Under the pieces are notes generated by a model, which did no database searches, was not told where the DNA came from, and saw only the letters and a program-made list of their open reading frames with translations. 8,340 nucleotides of DNA from an uncultured Dehalococcoidia bacterium (GTDB lineage Bacteria; Chloroflexota; Dehalococcoidia; Tepidiformales; Tepidiformaceae): contig CALFYR010000102.1 of the NCBI GenBank assembly GCA_937954195.1, positions 1 to 8,340 on the forward strand. The letters are read 5' to 3'. Both the position numbers and the translations under genes were made by a program. This document shows positions 1-5,499 of the stretch, one piece after another (position 1 is the first letter of the stretch; every line of letters begins with the position of its first letter).

Positions 1-2
1 CC

Positions 3-200
3 GTCCGGCGACACGTCTCCAGCCTCGCCCACCGCGTCTTCGACCTGACGGAACTTCCACCGACCCGTGACCGTCTGAAAGCGTGGACGCCGCGGCATTT
101 CGACTGCTGCACCTTGGCCGTGGCGGAAATGATCGAAACGCGCGGAAATCGTCACGGGATGTGTGAGGCGAGGCTGGCGGACCCTCGTACGCTTGCCTGA
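3..200 (+). CDS. C-terminal fragment of an unidentified protein
   Basis: An open frame runs in from the left edge for 65 codons and ends at TGA 198-200. It was kept as coding because its third codon positions are strongly G/C-rich, as in the native genes further right, and because the other two forward frames stop early. The fragment begins VRRHVSSLAHRVFDL, is rich in Arg and His, contains an adjacent Cys pair (DCCTLA) and ends DPRTLA. I recognise no family and the start lies outside the window. It ends 38 bases before the next gene, and the base composition falls sharply after it, so it may mark the left edge of the lower-GC insert. Confidence 0.45.
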   Translation, partial: VRRHVSSLAHRVFDLTELPPTRDRLKAWTPRHFDCCTLAVAEMIETRGNRHGMCEARLADPRTLA

Positions 201-224
201 TAGCCGTGACGAATACGCCACCAC

Positions 225-231
225 GAAGGGA
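225..231 (+). promoter_or_regulatory. Shine-Dalgarno site of the first exported-protein gene
   Basis: GAAGGGA lies 7 bases before ATG 239, a standard purine-rich ribosome binding site. It decides the start over the out-of-frame ATG at 232. Most of the high-GC genes in this window have no such site. Confidence 0.6.
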
Positions 232-238
232 ATGATCG

Positions 239-964
239 ATGGACTTCAAAATGCTAGGCACCTTTGCCTCAGCGGCCATTGTGTCGGCGGGGCTGGTTGG
301 CGGCTCGGTCGCCGTATGGGCCAACGCATTGGATCGAAATGAAGCGAAGACAAGGCAATCTCCGACGGCTCCCGTCGAAGATCAGCTTCCAGAAGAGCCT
401 GCGGTCGATAAGGACGCCCTGCCCCGTGTTCATGGGCCTTTTCTGTTGGTTCCGCCCGACTTCGAACGTCCCCTCTTCTACAGCTATGGCGATGAGCGCG
501 ACTCATGGACATGGCGAAGTGCCACAACGTCAACGTTCGACGATGTGCCTCGGGATCCCAAGCTTGCGAGGCTCCCTGAGCTGCCGGATGGGTACGCGCT
601 TTCGGAGATCAGTTACACGGTTGGTACTTCACCGGACGGTGAGAGGATTCAGCTCTCCGAGATCCATCTCACCTACCTTGGTGAGAATTCTCCCGACGTG
701 ACCATACATTTGTGGCGGGCTATCGAACTTGCCCTTGGCGAGCCGTTTGCCATAGTGGTTCCTGACGATGAGAATCGAGACGGTGTCTCGCTGATAGAGA
801 TTGCCGATCGGGCAGCGGTCTACTCATATCAGCACGCGTCCGCGGTCGGCGGAGGTGTACAGACCCTTTATCTTTCCGATGAAGACGTAATGATCGCCGT
901 CGAATCCTATCGCGGCTCCGCATTCGCGACGTTTCAGACCGTTGCGGAATCACTGGTGAGATAG
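239..964 (+). CDS. Exported or membrane-anchored protein, possible DUF4367-like C-terminal domain
   Basis: 241 residues. Residues 8-27 form one hydrophobic segment after a short Lys-containing N-terminus. This is a signal peptide (possible cleavage after AVWANA, residue 30) or an N-terminal anchor. Residues 31-65 are a Pro/Glu/Asp-rich linker. From about residue 112 the pattern is LPELPDGYALSEISYT, then alternating strands, then YLSDEDVMIAVES and a final AESLV helix. This recalls the DUF4367/anti-sigma-factor C-terminal fold, in which a 'LP.LP.GY' strand opens the domain and a 'SL' helix closes it. That assignment is by eye and tentative. There are no catalytic motifs and no cysteines. The gene lies 12 bases upstream of the next exported-protein gene and each has its own good ribosome binding site, so they are probably one operon. 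The base composition (32 G/C in 661-720) is far below that of the genes from 1694 onward, suggesting acquisition by transfer. Confidence 0.75.
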   Translation: MDFKMLGTFASAAIVSAGLVGGSVAVWANALDRNEAKTRQSPTAPVEDQLPEEPAVDKDALPRVHGPFLLVPPDFERPLFYSYGDERDSWTWRSATTSTFDDVPRDPKLARLPELPDGYALSEISYTVGTSPDGERIQLSEIHLTYLGENSPDVTIHLWRAIELALGEPFAIVVPDDENRDGVSLIEIADRAAVYSYQHASAVGGGVQTLYLSDEDVMIAVESYRGSAFATFQTVAESLVR

Positions 965-965
965 C

Positions 966-970
966 GAGGA
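966..970 (+). promoter_or_regulatory. Shine-Dalgarno site of the M23-like gene
   Basis: GAGGA sits 6 bases before ATG 977 and directly after the stop codon of the preceding gene. This supports the ATG and translation from a shared two-gene message. Confidence 0.6.
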
Positions 971-976
971 CCGAAC

Positions 977-1660
977 ATGGATCGGAGTAACTTGAGTAGT
1001 ACCTTCCGTCAAACGATGGCCGCGATGGCCGGGATTATCGTCGGTGCGATCTTCGCGTTCACACTCCAAGCGTCAACGTATCAGTATGCCCAGGCGACAT
1101 CATACACGTCTAACGTAATGCCAGGTCTCTCCGTCGGTGACGTGTGCTACCGGTGGTATCAGTTTAGTGGATGGCACCAGTGCTGGCATGATGACGAATC
1201 TGGCACTCGTACGGCACTCGACTCGAACGCAGCAAACGGTAGTGATGGAAACAAACCCGTATCCTGGAAGCAATGGGGATCAGATTGGAGCAACGTAGTA
1301 AACGTCTCCTTCGCCAATGTTACAGGGACAAATTGTACAGGCGTCAAGGTAGTGATCACTACCTCTGGAGCGACCGGAGACTTCAACTATAAACACATCG
1401 TGCCTGCGTCCGGTGTAATCGGCTCAAGTTGGCAGAACTGGTTTTCGGTCCCCGGCTACGTGGAGGGAAGCCGTAATCTTGGCGCCACAGATACCTCGCA
1501 GCCGACTGGATGTGACTTTACTGGAAGTCATCTGCATCAGAGCGGAGATACGGCCGCAACAACTTCCATTTACACGAACAAGTTCGCCGCGCAAACTGGC
1601 TGCTCTGGCGTATTCTGTAGCTGGAGCCTCGGCACTTGGGTACACCAAATCAAATGGTAG
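977..1660 (+). CDS. Secreted Cys-rich protein resembling a degenerate M23 (LytM-type) peptidase
   Basis: 227 residues. Residues 14-34 are hydrophobic and AQA at 38-40 is a good signal-peptidase I site, so the mature protein is probably secreted. It has six cysteines (57, 69, 120, 179, 209, 214), an even number that suits disulfides outside the cell. The stretch 123-190 resembles the core of an M23 metallopeptidase: a VKVVI strand, then FNYKHIVPASG (like the family's YxHL, His140), then GSRNLGAT and GCDFTGSHLHQ, where His185-x-His187 equals the family HxH. The first family motif, HxxxD, appears as R78-T-A-L-D82, so the Asp is kept but the His is Arg. This suggests loss of zinc-dependent hydrolysis, as in known inactive LytM domains such as EnvC that act as regulators or binders. 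The M23 assignment is by eye. The composition is near 52% G/C in sampled stretches. It is second in an operon with the exported protein upstream. Confidence 0.7.
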   Translation: MDRSNLSSTFRQTMAAMAGIIVGAIFAFTLQASTYQYAQATSYTSNVMPGLSVGDVCYRWYQFSGWHQCWHDDESGTRTALDSNAANGSDGNKPVSWKQWGSDWSNVVNVSFANVTGTNCTGVKVVITTSGATGDFNYKHIVPASGVIGSSWQNWFSVPGYVEGSRNLGATDTSQPTGCDFTGSHLHQSGDTAATTSIYTNKFAAQTGCSGVFCSWSLGTWVHQIKW

Positions 1661-1672
1661 AGGAGAAGCTTG
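1661..1672 (+). other. Orphan ribosome binding site and TTG, possible remnant of a third operon gene
   Basis: AGGAG follows the stop codon of the M23-like gene directly, with TTG 4 bases later at 1670. The frame that follows is only the antisense of the - strand SUI1 and VOC genes and does not look like a protein. The lower-GC region ends at about this point. The site may be the leftover start of a lost third gene at the insert junction, or a chance match. Confidence 0.25.
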
Positions 1673-1693
1673 ACCACTAGCCGGACCGCCACC

Positions 1694-2071
1694 CTAACCC
1701 CCCGCCACCTTCACCTTGAACCCCTTGGCCTCCAGCAGCCCCACCAGCCGCTGCCGCAAATCCCCCTGGATGACCAGCGTGCGGCCCTCCCGGCTTCCGC
1801 CCGTCCCGCACTGCGCCTTGAGCGCCTTCAGCAAGGCGTCCAGCTCCGCGTCCGTCCCCGGCACGCCCGTGATCAGCGTCGCCGTCTTGCCGCCCCGTCC
1901 CGCTTTCTGCCGGTGCACCCGCACGATCCCGTCGTCCGGCACGCTCGGCCCCGCGGGTCCCTTCGCGGCGCCCGCCTTCGCCCCCGGCAGCGATTCCGGT
2001 TTCCGGTTGCCCGTGTAGGTCACCCGGCCGCCATCCGTCGAATACACCAGCCGCGAATTCCGGTCAGGCAT
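1694..2071 (-). CDS. SUI1/YciH (eIF1-like) translation initiation factor
   Basis: 125 residues from ATG 2071. The C-terminal half is a clear SUI1 domain: VRVHRQKAGRGGKTATLI (50-67), a helix ELDALLKALKAQCGTGG (76-92), then EGRTLVIQGDLRQRLVGLLEAKGFKVKVAGG to the end. The GTGG, IQGD and terminal K-x-AGG are family hallmarks. In archaea and eukaryotes this family (aIF1/eIF1) tests start-codon choice on the small ribosomal subunit. Bacterial YciH has been proposed to act on initiation under stress. The first 48 residues are a Gly/Ala/Pro-rich extension typical of bacterial members. The start at MPDRNSR is preferred over the upstream in-frame ATG (2095) because TAGGCT lies 7 bases before it and family members begin with a similar 'R.VYSTD.G' sequence. 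Composition is native-like. Confidence 0.9.
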   Translation of the reverse strand: MPDRNSRLVYSTDGGRVTYTGNRKPESLPGAKAGAAKGPAGPSVPDDGIVRVHRQKAGRGGKTATLITGVPGTDAELDALLKALKAQCGTGGSREGRTLVIQGDLRQRLVGLLEAKGFKVKVAGG

Positions 2072-2083
2072 CGCCTCCAGCCT
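2069..2083 (-). repeat. 15-base block, copy 1, at the SUI1 start
   Basis: On the - strand this reads AGGCTGGAGGCGATG and ends in the SUI1 start codon. An identical copy lies at 2551-2565, just upstream of the VOC start. Confidence 0.7.
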
Positions 2084-2084
2084 A
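2079..2084 (-). promoter_or_regulatory. -10 box of a leaderless promoter for the SUI1 gene
   Basis: On the - strand, TAGGCT (TANNNT) is followed by 7 bases and ATG 2071, so transcription would start at or next to the start codon. A GGAGG also occurs, but only 2 bases before the ATG, too close to serve as a normal ribosome binding site. Confidence 0.45.
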
Positions 2085-2116
2085 CCGCGCGTCACGCACC
2101 CCCGCGAGCGTCAGGC

Positions 2117-2545
2117 CTACCCCAGCTTCGCCGCCCGCTCTGCGATCTCCTCCTCGCTCACGTCCTCCACATGCGTCGAAACCCACCACCGGTTCCCTGC
2201 CGGGTCGAAAATGTTCACCGTCCGGTCGCCCCAGAACCGGTCCTCGGGGCCACCATCCGCGGTTCCACCCGCGGCCAGCGCGGCGGCGTACACCGCATCC
2301 ACATCCTCCACATACAGGTGCAGCGAGGCCCGCGTCGCCGCCTCCGGCGTCCCCGCATCCGAAACCATCACCACCGAGTCGCCGATCTGCAGTTCCGCGT
2401 GGGCGACGGTCCCATCCGGGTTGCCGTTCCGCACCCGCAGCACGCCCCCGAACGCGTCCTGGATGAACCCGATCAGCCGGTCGGCTCCGATCACCTCCAG
2501 GTTCGGGCACACCCGCGGGTACCCATCCGGGATTCGATTCACCAT
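2117..2545 (-). CDS. VOC-family (glyoxalase/PhnB-like) protein
   Basis: 142 residues, the normal size for a single-chain PhnB-like member of the vicinal-oxygen-chelate superfamily. Two beta-alpha-beta-beta-beta units are visible. The first begins NLEVIGADRLIGFIQDAFGGV and runs to AHAELQIGDSVVMVSDA (residues 15-64). The second begins SLHLYVEDVDAVYAAALAAGG and ends FWGDRTVNIFDPAGNRWWVSTHVEDVS (74-130). His49 and Glu51 are candidate metal ligands. The usual DPFGHRW is DPAGNRW here, so the His common at that place is Asn119. The family includes enzymes, resistance proteins and proteins of unknown substrate, and the sequence does not say which this is. ATG 2545 is preceded by GGAGG with a 10-base spacer. 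The gene is separated from the SUI1 gene by 45 bases on the same strand. Confidence 0.88.
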   Translation of the reverse strand: MVNRIPDGYPRVCPNLEVIGADRLIGFIQDAFGGVLRVRNGNPDGTVAHAELQIGDSVVMVSDAGTPEAATRASLHLYVEDVDAVYAAALAAGGTADGGPEDRFWGDRTVNIFDPAGNRWWVSTHVEDVSEEEIAERAAKLG

Positions 2546-2553
2546 CGCCGCAT
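2539..2553 (-). other. Four-codon upstream ORF overlapping the VOC start
   Basis: ATG 2553 opens M-R-R-W-stop, and its TGA (2541-2539) overlaps the VOC start region (ATG 2545). It follows a 15-base block identical to the one that ends in the SUI1 start codon. It could be a tiny coupling leader or coincidence. Confidence 0.25.
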
Positions 2554-2565
2554 CGCCTCCAGCCT
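2551..2565 (-). repeat. 15-base block, copy 2, before the VOC start
   Basis: Identical to 2069-2083. Here the ATG opens a four-codon ORF, not the VOC gene, and the preceding hexamer is AAGGCT where the SUI1 copy has TAGGCT. Confidence 0.7.
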
Positions 2566-2622
2566 TTCGCGATATCTCGGTGAAAAAGCTAATCCGCTAA
2601 CCATCATCTTGCATCCATAAGG

Positions 2623-2628
2623 TACTAT
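2623..2628 (+). promoter_or_regulatory. Possible -10 box for the hydrolase-cyclase gene
   Basis: TACTAT is the best -10-like hexamer between the divergent VOC and cyclase genes. It would give a message with a leader of roughly 48 bases before ATG 2683, followed by the self-complementary CCCCGGGG at 2635-2642. No good -35 box was found at the proper distance, so this is weak. Confidence 0.25.
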
Positions 2629-2682
2629 TGGTTCCCCCGGGGTTTGGGTGGAAACTCGGAGATTGGCCCGGTTCGAAGCAAC

Positions 2683-4047
2683 ATGCTGCCCCGCATTCAG
2701 TACGCGCAGGCCTCCGATAAAGTCTCCATCGCCTTCTGGGCCATCGGCGATGGCGTGCCCGTTATCCTCATCTATCCGCCCGGCTTCTCCAACATCCAGT
2801 TCGAATGGGAACTCCCCGAAGCCGAAGCCATCTACGAAGATGTCCGCACCTGGGCCACACTTATCCGCTTCGACCACCGCAACAATGGCCTCTCCGAACG
2901 CGGTGTCGATGACACCTCCCTCGATGCCTACGTCCGCGACCTCGAAGCCGTCATTAATCGGCTCGAACTCTCGCGCGTGCACATCTTCGCCACCACCGAT
3001 ACCGGCAAGGCCGCCATCTGGTACGCCGCCGAAAACCCCCAGAAAGTCGCATCCCTCACGCTCTTCCGCACGAACCCCGGCATCGGCAGTTCCGCCGCCG
3101 CCCCCGGCTGGTCCAACATCCGACCCCTCCTCGAACGCGATTGGAACCTCTTCACCGATGTCATGGCCACCGCCCTCAACGGCCTCGAAGATGGCGCCCA
3201 GACCTCCCGCCTCGCCAGGTACATCCGCGAAAGCGTCACCCCGGAAGAATTCGTCGCCTCCACCACCGCCCTCGCCGAAGCCGATGTGCGCGAGTTCCTG
3301 CCAAAGCTCCAGTGCCCGGTGTTAGTTCTGCACCGCATGGATACGCCGTTCTTCCAGATCGAACGCGCCCGCCAGCTCGTGGCCACCATCCCCGATGCCC
3401 GCCTCGCCGTCCTCTCGGGCAAGAGCCCCTTCGCCTGGGATACCGCCGTCGTCAACGCCGTCCGCCCCTTCGTCCTCGAAGTCGCCGCCGCCGAAAACCG
3501 CGCCCGCTTCGGCGTCCGCAGCGGCACCGCGTTCCGCACCATCCTCTTCACCGACATCGAAAAGCACGGCGAACTCATGCGCATCCTCGGCGATGCCGCC
3601 ACGCGCCAGCTCCTCCGCGAACACGAACGCATCACCCGTGAAGCCCTCCGCCAGCATGGCGGCAGCGAAATCAAGTCCATGGGCGATGGCTTCCTCGCCT
3701 CGTTCGGCTCGGCCCAGCGCGCCCTCGAATGCGCCGCCTCACTCCAGCGCGCCCTCGCCGAATCCAGCCTCGGCCGCAGCGAGCAGCTCGTGCACGGCCT
3801 CCGCGTCCGCGTCGGCATCAACGCCGGCGAGCCCATCGCTGAGGACGACGACCTCTTCGGCACCGCCGTCATCGCCGCGGCGCGCATCGCGTCCATGGCC
3901 GCCGGCGGCGAAATCCTCGTCGCCAACGTCGTCCGCGAACTCGTCGCCGGCAAAGGCTTCCTCTTCAGCGACCGCGGCGAACAACCCCTGCGCGGCCTCG
4001 AAGACCCCGTCCGCCTCTGGCAGCTCCTTTGGGACCAGCCCGTCTGA
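2683..4047 (+). CDS. Class III adenylate/guanylate cyclase with N-terminal alpha/beta-hydrolase domain
   Basis: 454 residues. Residues 5-265 are an alpha/beta-hydrolase fold and residues about 283-452 a class III nucleotide cyclase domain, the arrangement of M. tuberculosis Rv1900c. In the hydrolase part the nucleophile elbow is T-T-D106-T-G where active enzymes have G-x-S-x-G, and the usual late catalytic His is absent (SGKSPFAWD, 245-253), so it is probably a ligand sensor. In the cyclase part metal-binding Asp291 (FTDIEKHG) and Asp335 (MGDGF) are present, as are the adenine-selecting Lys331 and Asp390 (DLFG) and Arg401. The transition-state Asn four residues before Arg401 is Ile397. ATP to cAMP is the likely reaction, in the cytoplasm, since no membrane segment is seen. 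ATG 2683 was chosen over TTG 2644 because homologues begin 'PxIxYA'. A membrane-protein gene follows 64 bases later. Confidence 0.9.
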   Translation: MLPRIQYAQASDKVSIAFWAIGDGVPVILIYPPGFSNIQFEWELPEAEAIYEDVRTWATLIRFDHRNNGLSERGVDDTSLDAYVRDLEAVINRLELSRVHIFATTDTGKAAIWYAAENPQKVASLTLFRTNPGIGSSAAAPGWSNIRPLLERDWNLFTDVMATALNGLEDGAQTSRLARYIRESVTPEEFVASTTALAEADVREFLPKLQCPVLVLHRMDTPFFQIERARQLVATIPDARLAVLSGKSPFAWDTAVVNAVRPFVLEVAAAENRARFGVRSGTAFRTILFTDIEKHGELMRILGDAATRQLLREHERITREALRQHGGSEIKSMGDGFLASFGSAQRALECAASLQRALAESSLGRSEQLVHGLRVRVGINAGEPIAEDDDLFGTAVIAAARIASMAAGGEILVANVVRELVAGKGFLFSDRGEQPLRGLEDPVRLWQLLWDQPV

Positions 4048-4098
4048 ACTGCGTAAAGCGCCTACACCGTCCTGCTTTGCCCTTGCCCGCCGCTCCGG

Positions 4099-4104
4099 GA
4101 CACT
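4099..4104 (+). promoter_or_regulatory. -10-like box of a leaderless promoter for the membrane-protein gene
   Basis: GACACT lies 7 bases before ATG 4112, and TTGCCC at 4077-4082 is a possible -35 with a 16-base spacer. The first base departs from TANNNT, so support is moderate. If real, the gene can be transcribed apart from the cyclase upstream. Confidence 0.35.
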
Positions 4105-4111
4105 CACTGGC

Positions 4112-4687
4112 ATGAACGGCATCGGCGCCCGCGAAATCGTCGCCCTCGGCGTCCTCCTCGTCGCTGGCGTGATCGGCTTCATGTTCCTCGATCCCACCGC
4201 AAGCCAGGGCGGCAGCGATACCCCGCCGACCATCAGTCTCGGCCAGACCCCGCCAACAGCCTCCGCCACCCCCGAGGACACCCCCACCCCCCTCCCCGAT
4301 GCCGTGACCATGCCCGCGCCCACCCGCTGGCGCATCACCTACTTCGATCGCTTCATCTCCGGCGGCTTCGGCCAGGTCGCCGATGGCGCCCGCGATGGCA
4401 TCCTCGAAATCGATATCCCCGGCGCACCCTTCAACGATTCCCGCGACGACGCCTGGAAGGTCGATGCCTCCATCCCGGTGGACCTCGAACCCGGCCGCTG
4501 GGCCTTCCAACTCGAATACGACTGCGCCCTCGTCGTCACCCTCGGCTCCCAGGAACTCCTCGCCGCCGAAAACCCGGCTAGCGCCCAAACCGTCGAAGTC
4601 ACCTTCATCCTCGAAACCGGCGCCCCCGAACTCCGCATCAGCTGCGAAGACACCGCCGGCCCCACCCTCCTCCGCTGGCGCGAATAA
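4112..4687 (+). CDS. Membrane-anchored extracytoplasmic protein of unknown function
   Basis: 191 residues. One membrane segment spans residues 9-27 (from IVALGVLLVAG to FMFL) after a short N-terminus with Arg7. It is followed by a Thr/Pro/Ser-rich flexible linker (28-70) and a compact C-terminal domain (72-191) that should lie outside the membrane. That domain starts RWRITYFD and is rich in beta-strand patterns (LEIDIPG, WAFQLEYDCALVVTLG, VEVTFIL, ELRISCED, LLRWRE). Cys138 and Cys178 could form a disulfide. The strand order faintly recalls PA14 or jelly-roll carbohydrate-binding folds, but I do not recognise the family. It lies between two cyclase genes, 64 bases after the first and convergent with the second, so a role as an outside sensor or partner is possible but unproven. 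ATG 4112 is preferred because coding-like sequence and the anchor begin there. Confidence 0.75.
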   Translation: MNGIGAREIVALGVLLVAGVIGFMFLDPTASQGGSDTPPTISLGQTPPTASATPEDTPTPLPDAVTMPAPTRWRITYFDRFISGGFGQVADGARDGILEIDIPGAPFNDSRDDAWKVDASIPVDLEPGRWAFQLEYDCALVVTLGSQELLAAENPASAQTVEVTFILETGAPELRISCEDTAGPTLLRWRE

Positions 4688-4705
4688 ACCACCACCCACA
4701 ATGAA

Positions 4706-4733
4706 CCGCGACCGGAAAGGGAGCGGATCGCGG
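4706..4733. terminator. Hairpin between convergent genes, possible bidirectional terminator
   Basis: CCGCGACCG pairs with CGG-A-TCGCGG around a 9-base loop, nine base pairs with one bulged A. It lies in the 96-base gap between two converging genes, where a terminator is expected. No T-run follows on either side, so it is not a classical intrinsic terminator. Confidence 0.35.
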
Positions 4734-4783
4734 CGAGCCAAAGACAGCCCCGCGTCAGCCCAACGAACCAACCGAAACCCGCC

Positions 4784-5398
4784 CTAGAACCCCAGATCCC
4801 GCCACGGCAACTCATACAAACACACCGGCTCTTCAAACCCCGGCAACAACGTCGGCCCAAAGGCATTCACCGGGAAACTGTGCGCGCCCGCCGCCTGGAG
4901 CGCCTCCTCCGTCAGCAAAATCTCCCCGCCATGCGCATGGCTCGCTACCCGCGCCGCCAGGTAAATCGCCACCCCGAACATATCCTCATCCGCCTCAAGC
5001 ACATCCCCCACATGAATCGCGCACCGGATCTTGATCGTGCACGACGTCGGGTTCAGCTCCTCCACTCCCCGCTGTGCCGTCACCGCATGCGCAATCGCTC
5101 CATCAACCGTGTCAAACGCGAGCAGGAAGCCGTCGCCAAGCGACCGCACAACCTTCCCCCCGTTCTTCGTGATCGATTCCTGCAACGTCGCCGAGAGGTA
5201 CTTCAGCACCCGGTAAGCCTCCAGGTCTCCCAGTTGCCGGGTAATCCGCAACGAACCGGCTACATCGATGAGGAGCAATGCCCGTCGCGAAACCTGCGCT
5301 TCGAGGTCGGTCGCGTCGGGGGTGAGGGCGAGGCTGGTGCTGGTCAAGGTGCTGCTACTCCGGGGTCCGCATGGTTCTTCGACGACCTTTGCGGCCAC
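4784..5398 (-). CDS. Stand-alone class III nucleotide cyclase, non-canonical active site
   Basis: 204 residues from GTG 5398. The first ~36 are a low-complexity Ser/Thr-rich tail and the rest is a class III cyclase domain (about 37-200). Metal Asp45 (LLLIDVAGS) and Asp89 (SLGDGF) are present, as are Asp139 (DMFG) and Arg150 (YLAARVASHAHGGEILL). Two positions are unusual: the purine-selecting Lys is Arg85, and the Asn four residues before Arg150 is Tyr146. The domain may therefore make cAMP, prefer another nucleotide, or be weak. No membrane segment or other sensor is seen. GTG 5398 is favoured over TTG 5404 because TAGTCT ends 6 bases before it, as in the other leaderless genes here. A CRP-type palindrome is centred 41.5 bases upstream of that start, suggesting cAMP-dependent control of its own gene. 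It lies downstream of the HAD gene on the same strand, with a 101-base gap. Confidence 0.9.
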   Translation of the reverse strand: MAAKVVEEPCGPRSSSTLTSTSLALTPDATDLEAQVSRRALLLIDVAGSLRITRQLGDLEAYRVLKYLSATLQESITKNGGKVVRSLGDGFLLAFDTVDGAIAHAVTAQRGVEELNPTSCTIKIRCAIHVGDVLEADEDMFGVAIYLAARVASHAHGGEILLTEEALQAAGAHSFPVNAFGPTLLPGFEEPVCLYELPWRDLGF

Positions 5399-5404
5399 AA
5401 CCAA

Positions 5405-5410
5405 AGACTA
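5405..5410 (-). promoter_or_regulatory. -10 box of a leaderless promoter for the stand-alone cyclase
   Basis: TAGTCT on the - strand occupies -12 to -7 relative to GTG 5398. No TTGACA-like hexamer lies 16-18 bases upstream. The CRP-like palindrome covers that place instead. Confidence 0.5.
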
Positions 5411-5429
5411 AACGCGCGTTCAGCCTTCC

Positions 5430-5449
5430 TCTGTGAGTGCATTCACAGA
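5430..5449. promoter_or_regulatory. CRP-type (cAMP receptor protein) operator
   Basis: TCTGTGA and TCACAGA are perfect inverted 7-mers around GTGCAT, so 18 of 20 positions are symmetric. The inner TGTGA-N6-TCACA (5432-5447) is the full consensus recognised by CRP of E. coli and of M. tuberculosis (Rv3676). Its centre, 5439.5, is 41.5 bases upstream of GTG 5398, the position from which CRP activates class II promoters, and it replaces a -35 box. Binding by this organism's regulator is inferred. Confidence 0.7.
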
Positions 5450-5499
5450 TTCGCCGGAGCATAGGGTTTTCCCTGACACATCAAGTGCCATCCGGGCCC

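Noticed and set aside
1670..2620. 316-codon + strand ORF starting at TTG after an AGGAG
   Set aside because: It lies wholly antisense to the SUI1 and VOC genes, which have clear family motifs, and its translation is Arg/Pro/His-rich as expected for the shadow of a GC-rich gene. Only its start signal is noted.
2635..2642. CCCCGGGG palindrome upstream of the hydrolase-cyclase gene
   Set aside because: Eight bases of pure G/C symmetry are expected by chance in such GC-rich DNA.
2644..2682. Upstream TTG start for the hydrolase-cyclase gene
   Set aside because: The 13 added residues do not fit the family N-terminus and there is no leaderless -10 box or ribosome binding site at proper spacing.
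2928..3953. 341-codon - strand ORF
   Set aside because: It is antisense to the hydrolase-cyclase fusion and its Arg/Ser-rich translation has no recognisable domain.
3965..4771. 268-codon - strand ORF, Gly/Ala/Glu-rich
   Set aside because: It is antisense to the end of the cyclase and to the membrane-protein gene, whose signal anchor and codon use favour the + strand.
5463..5474. AGGG-TTTT-CCCT hairpin between HAD and cyclase genes
   Set aside because: The stem is only four base pairs and no T-run follows, too weak to call a terminator.
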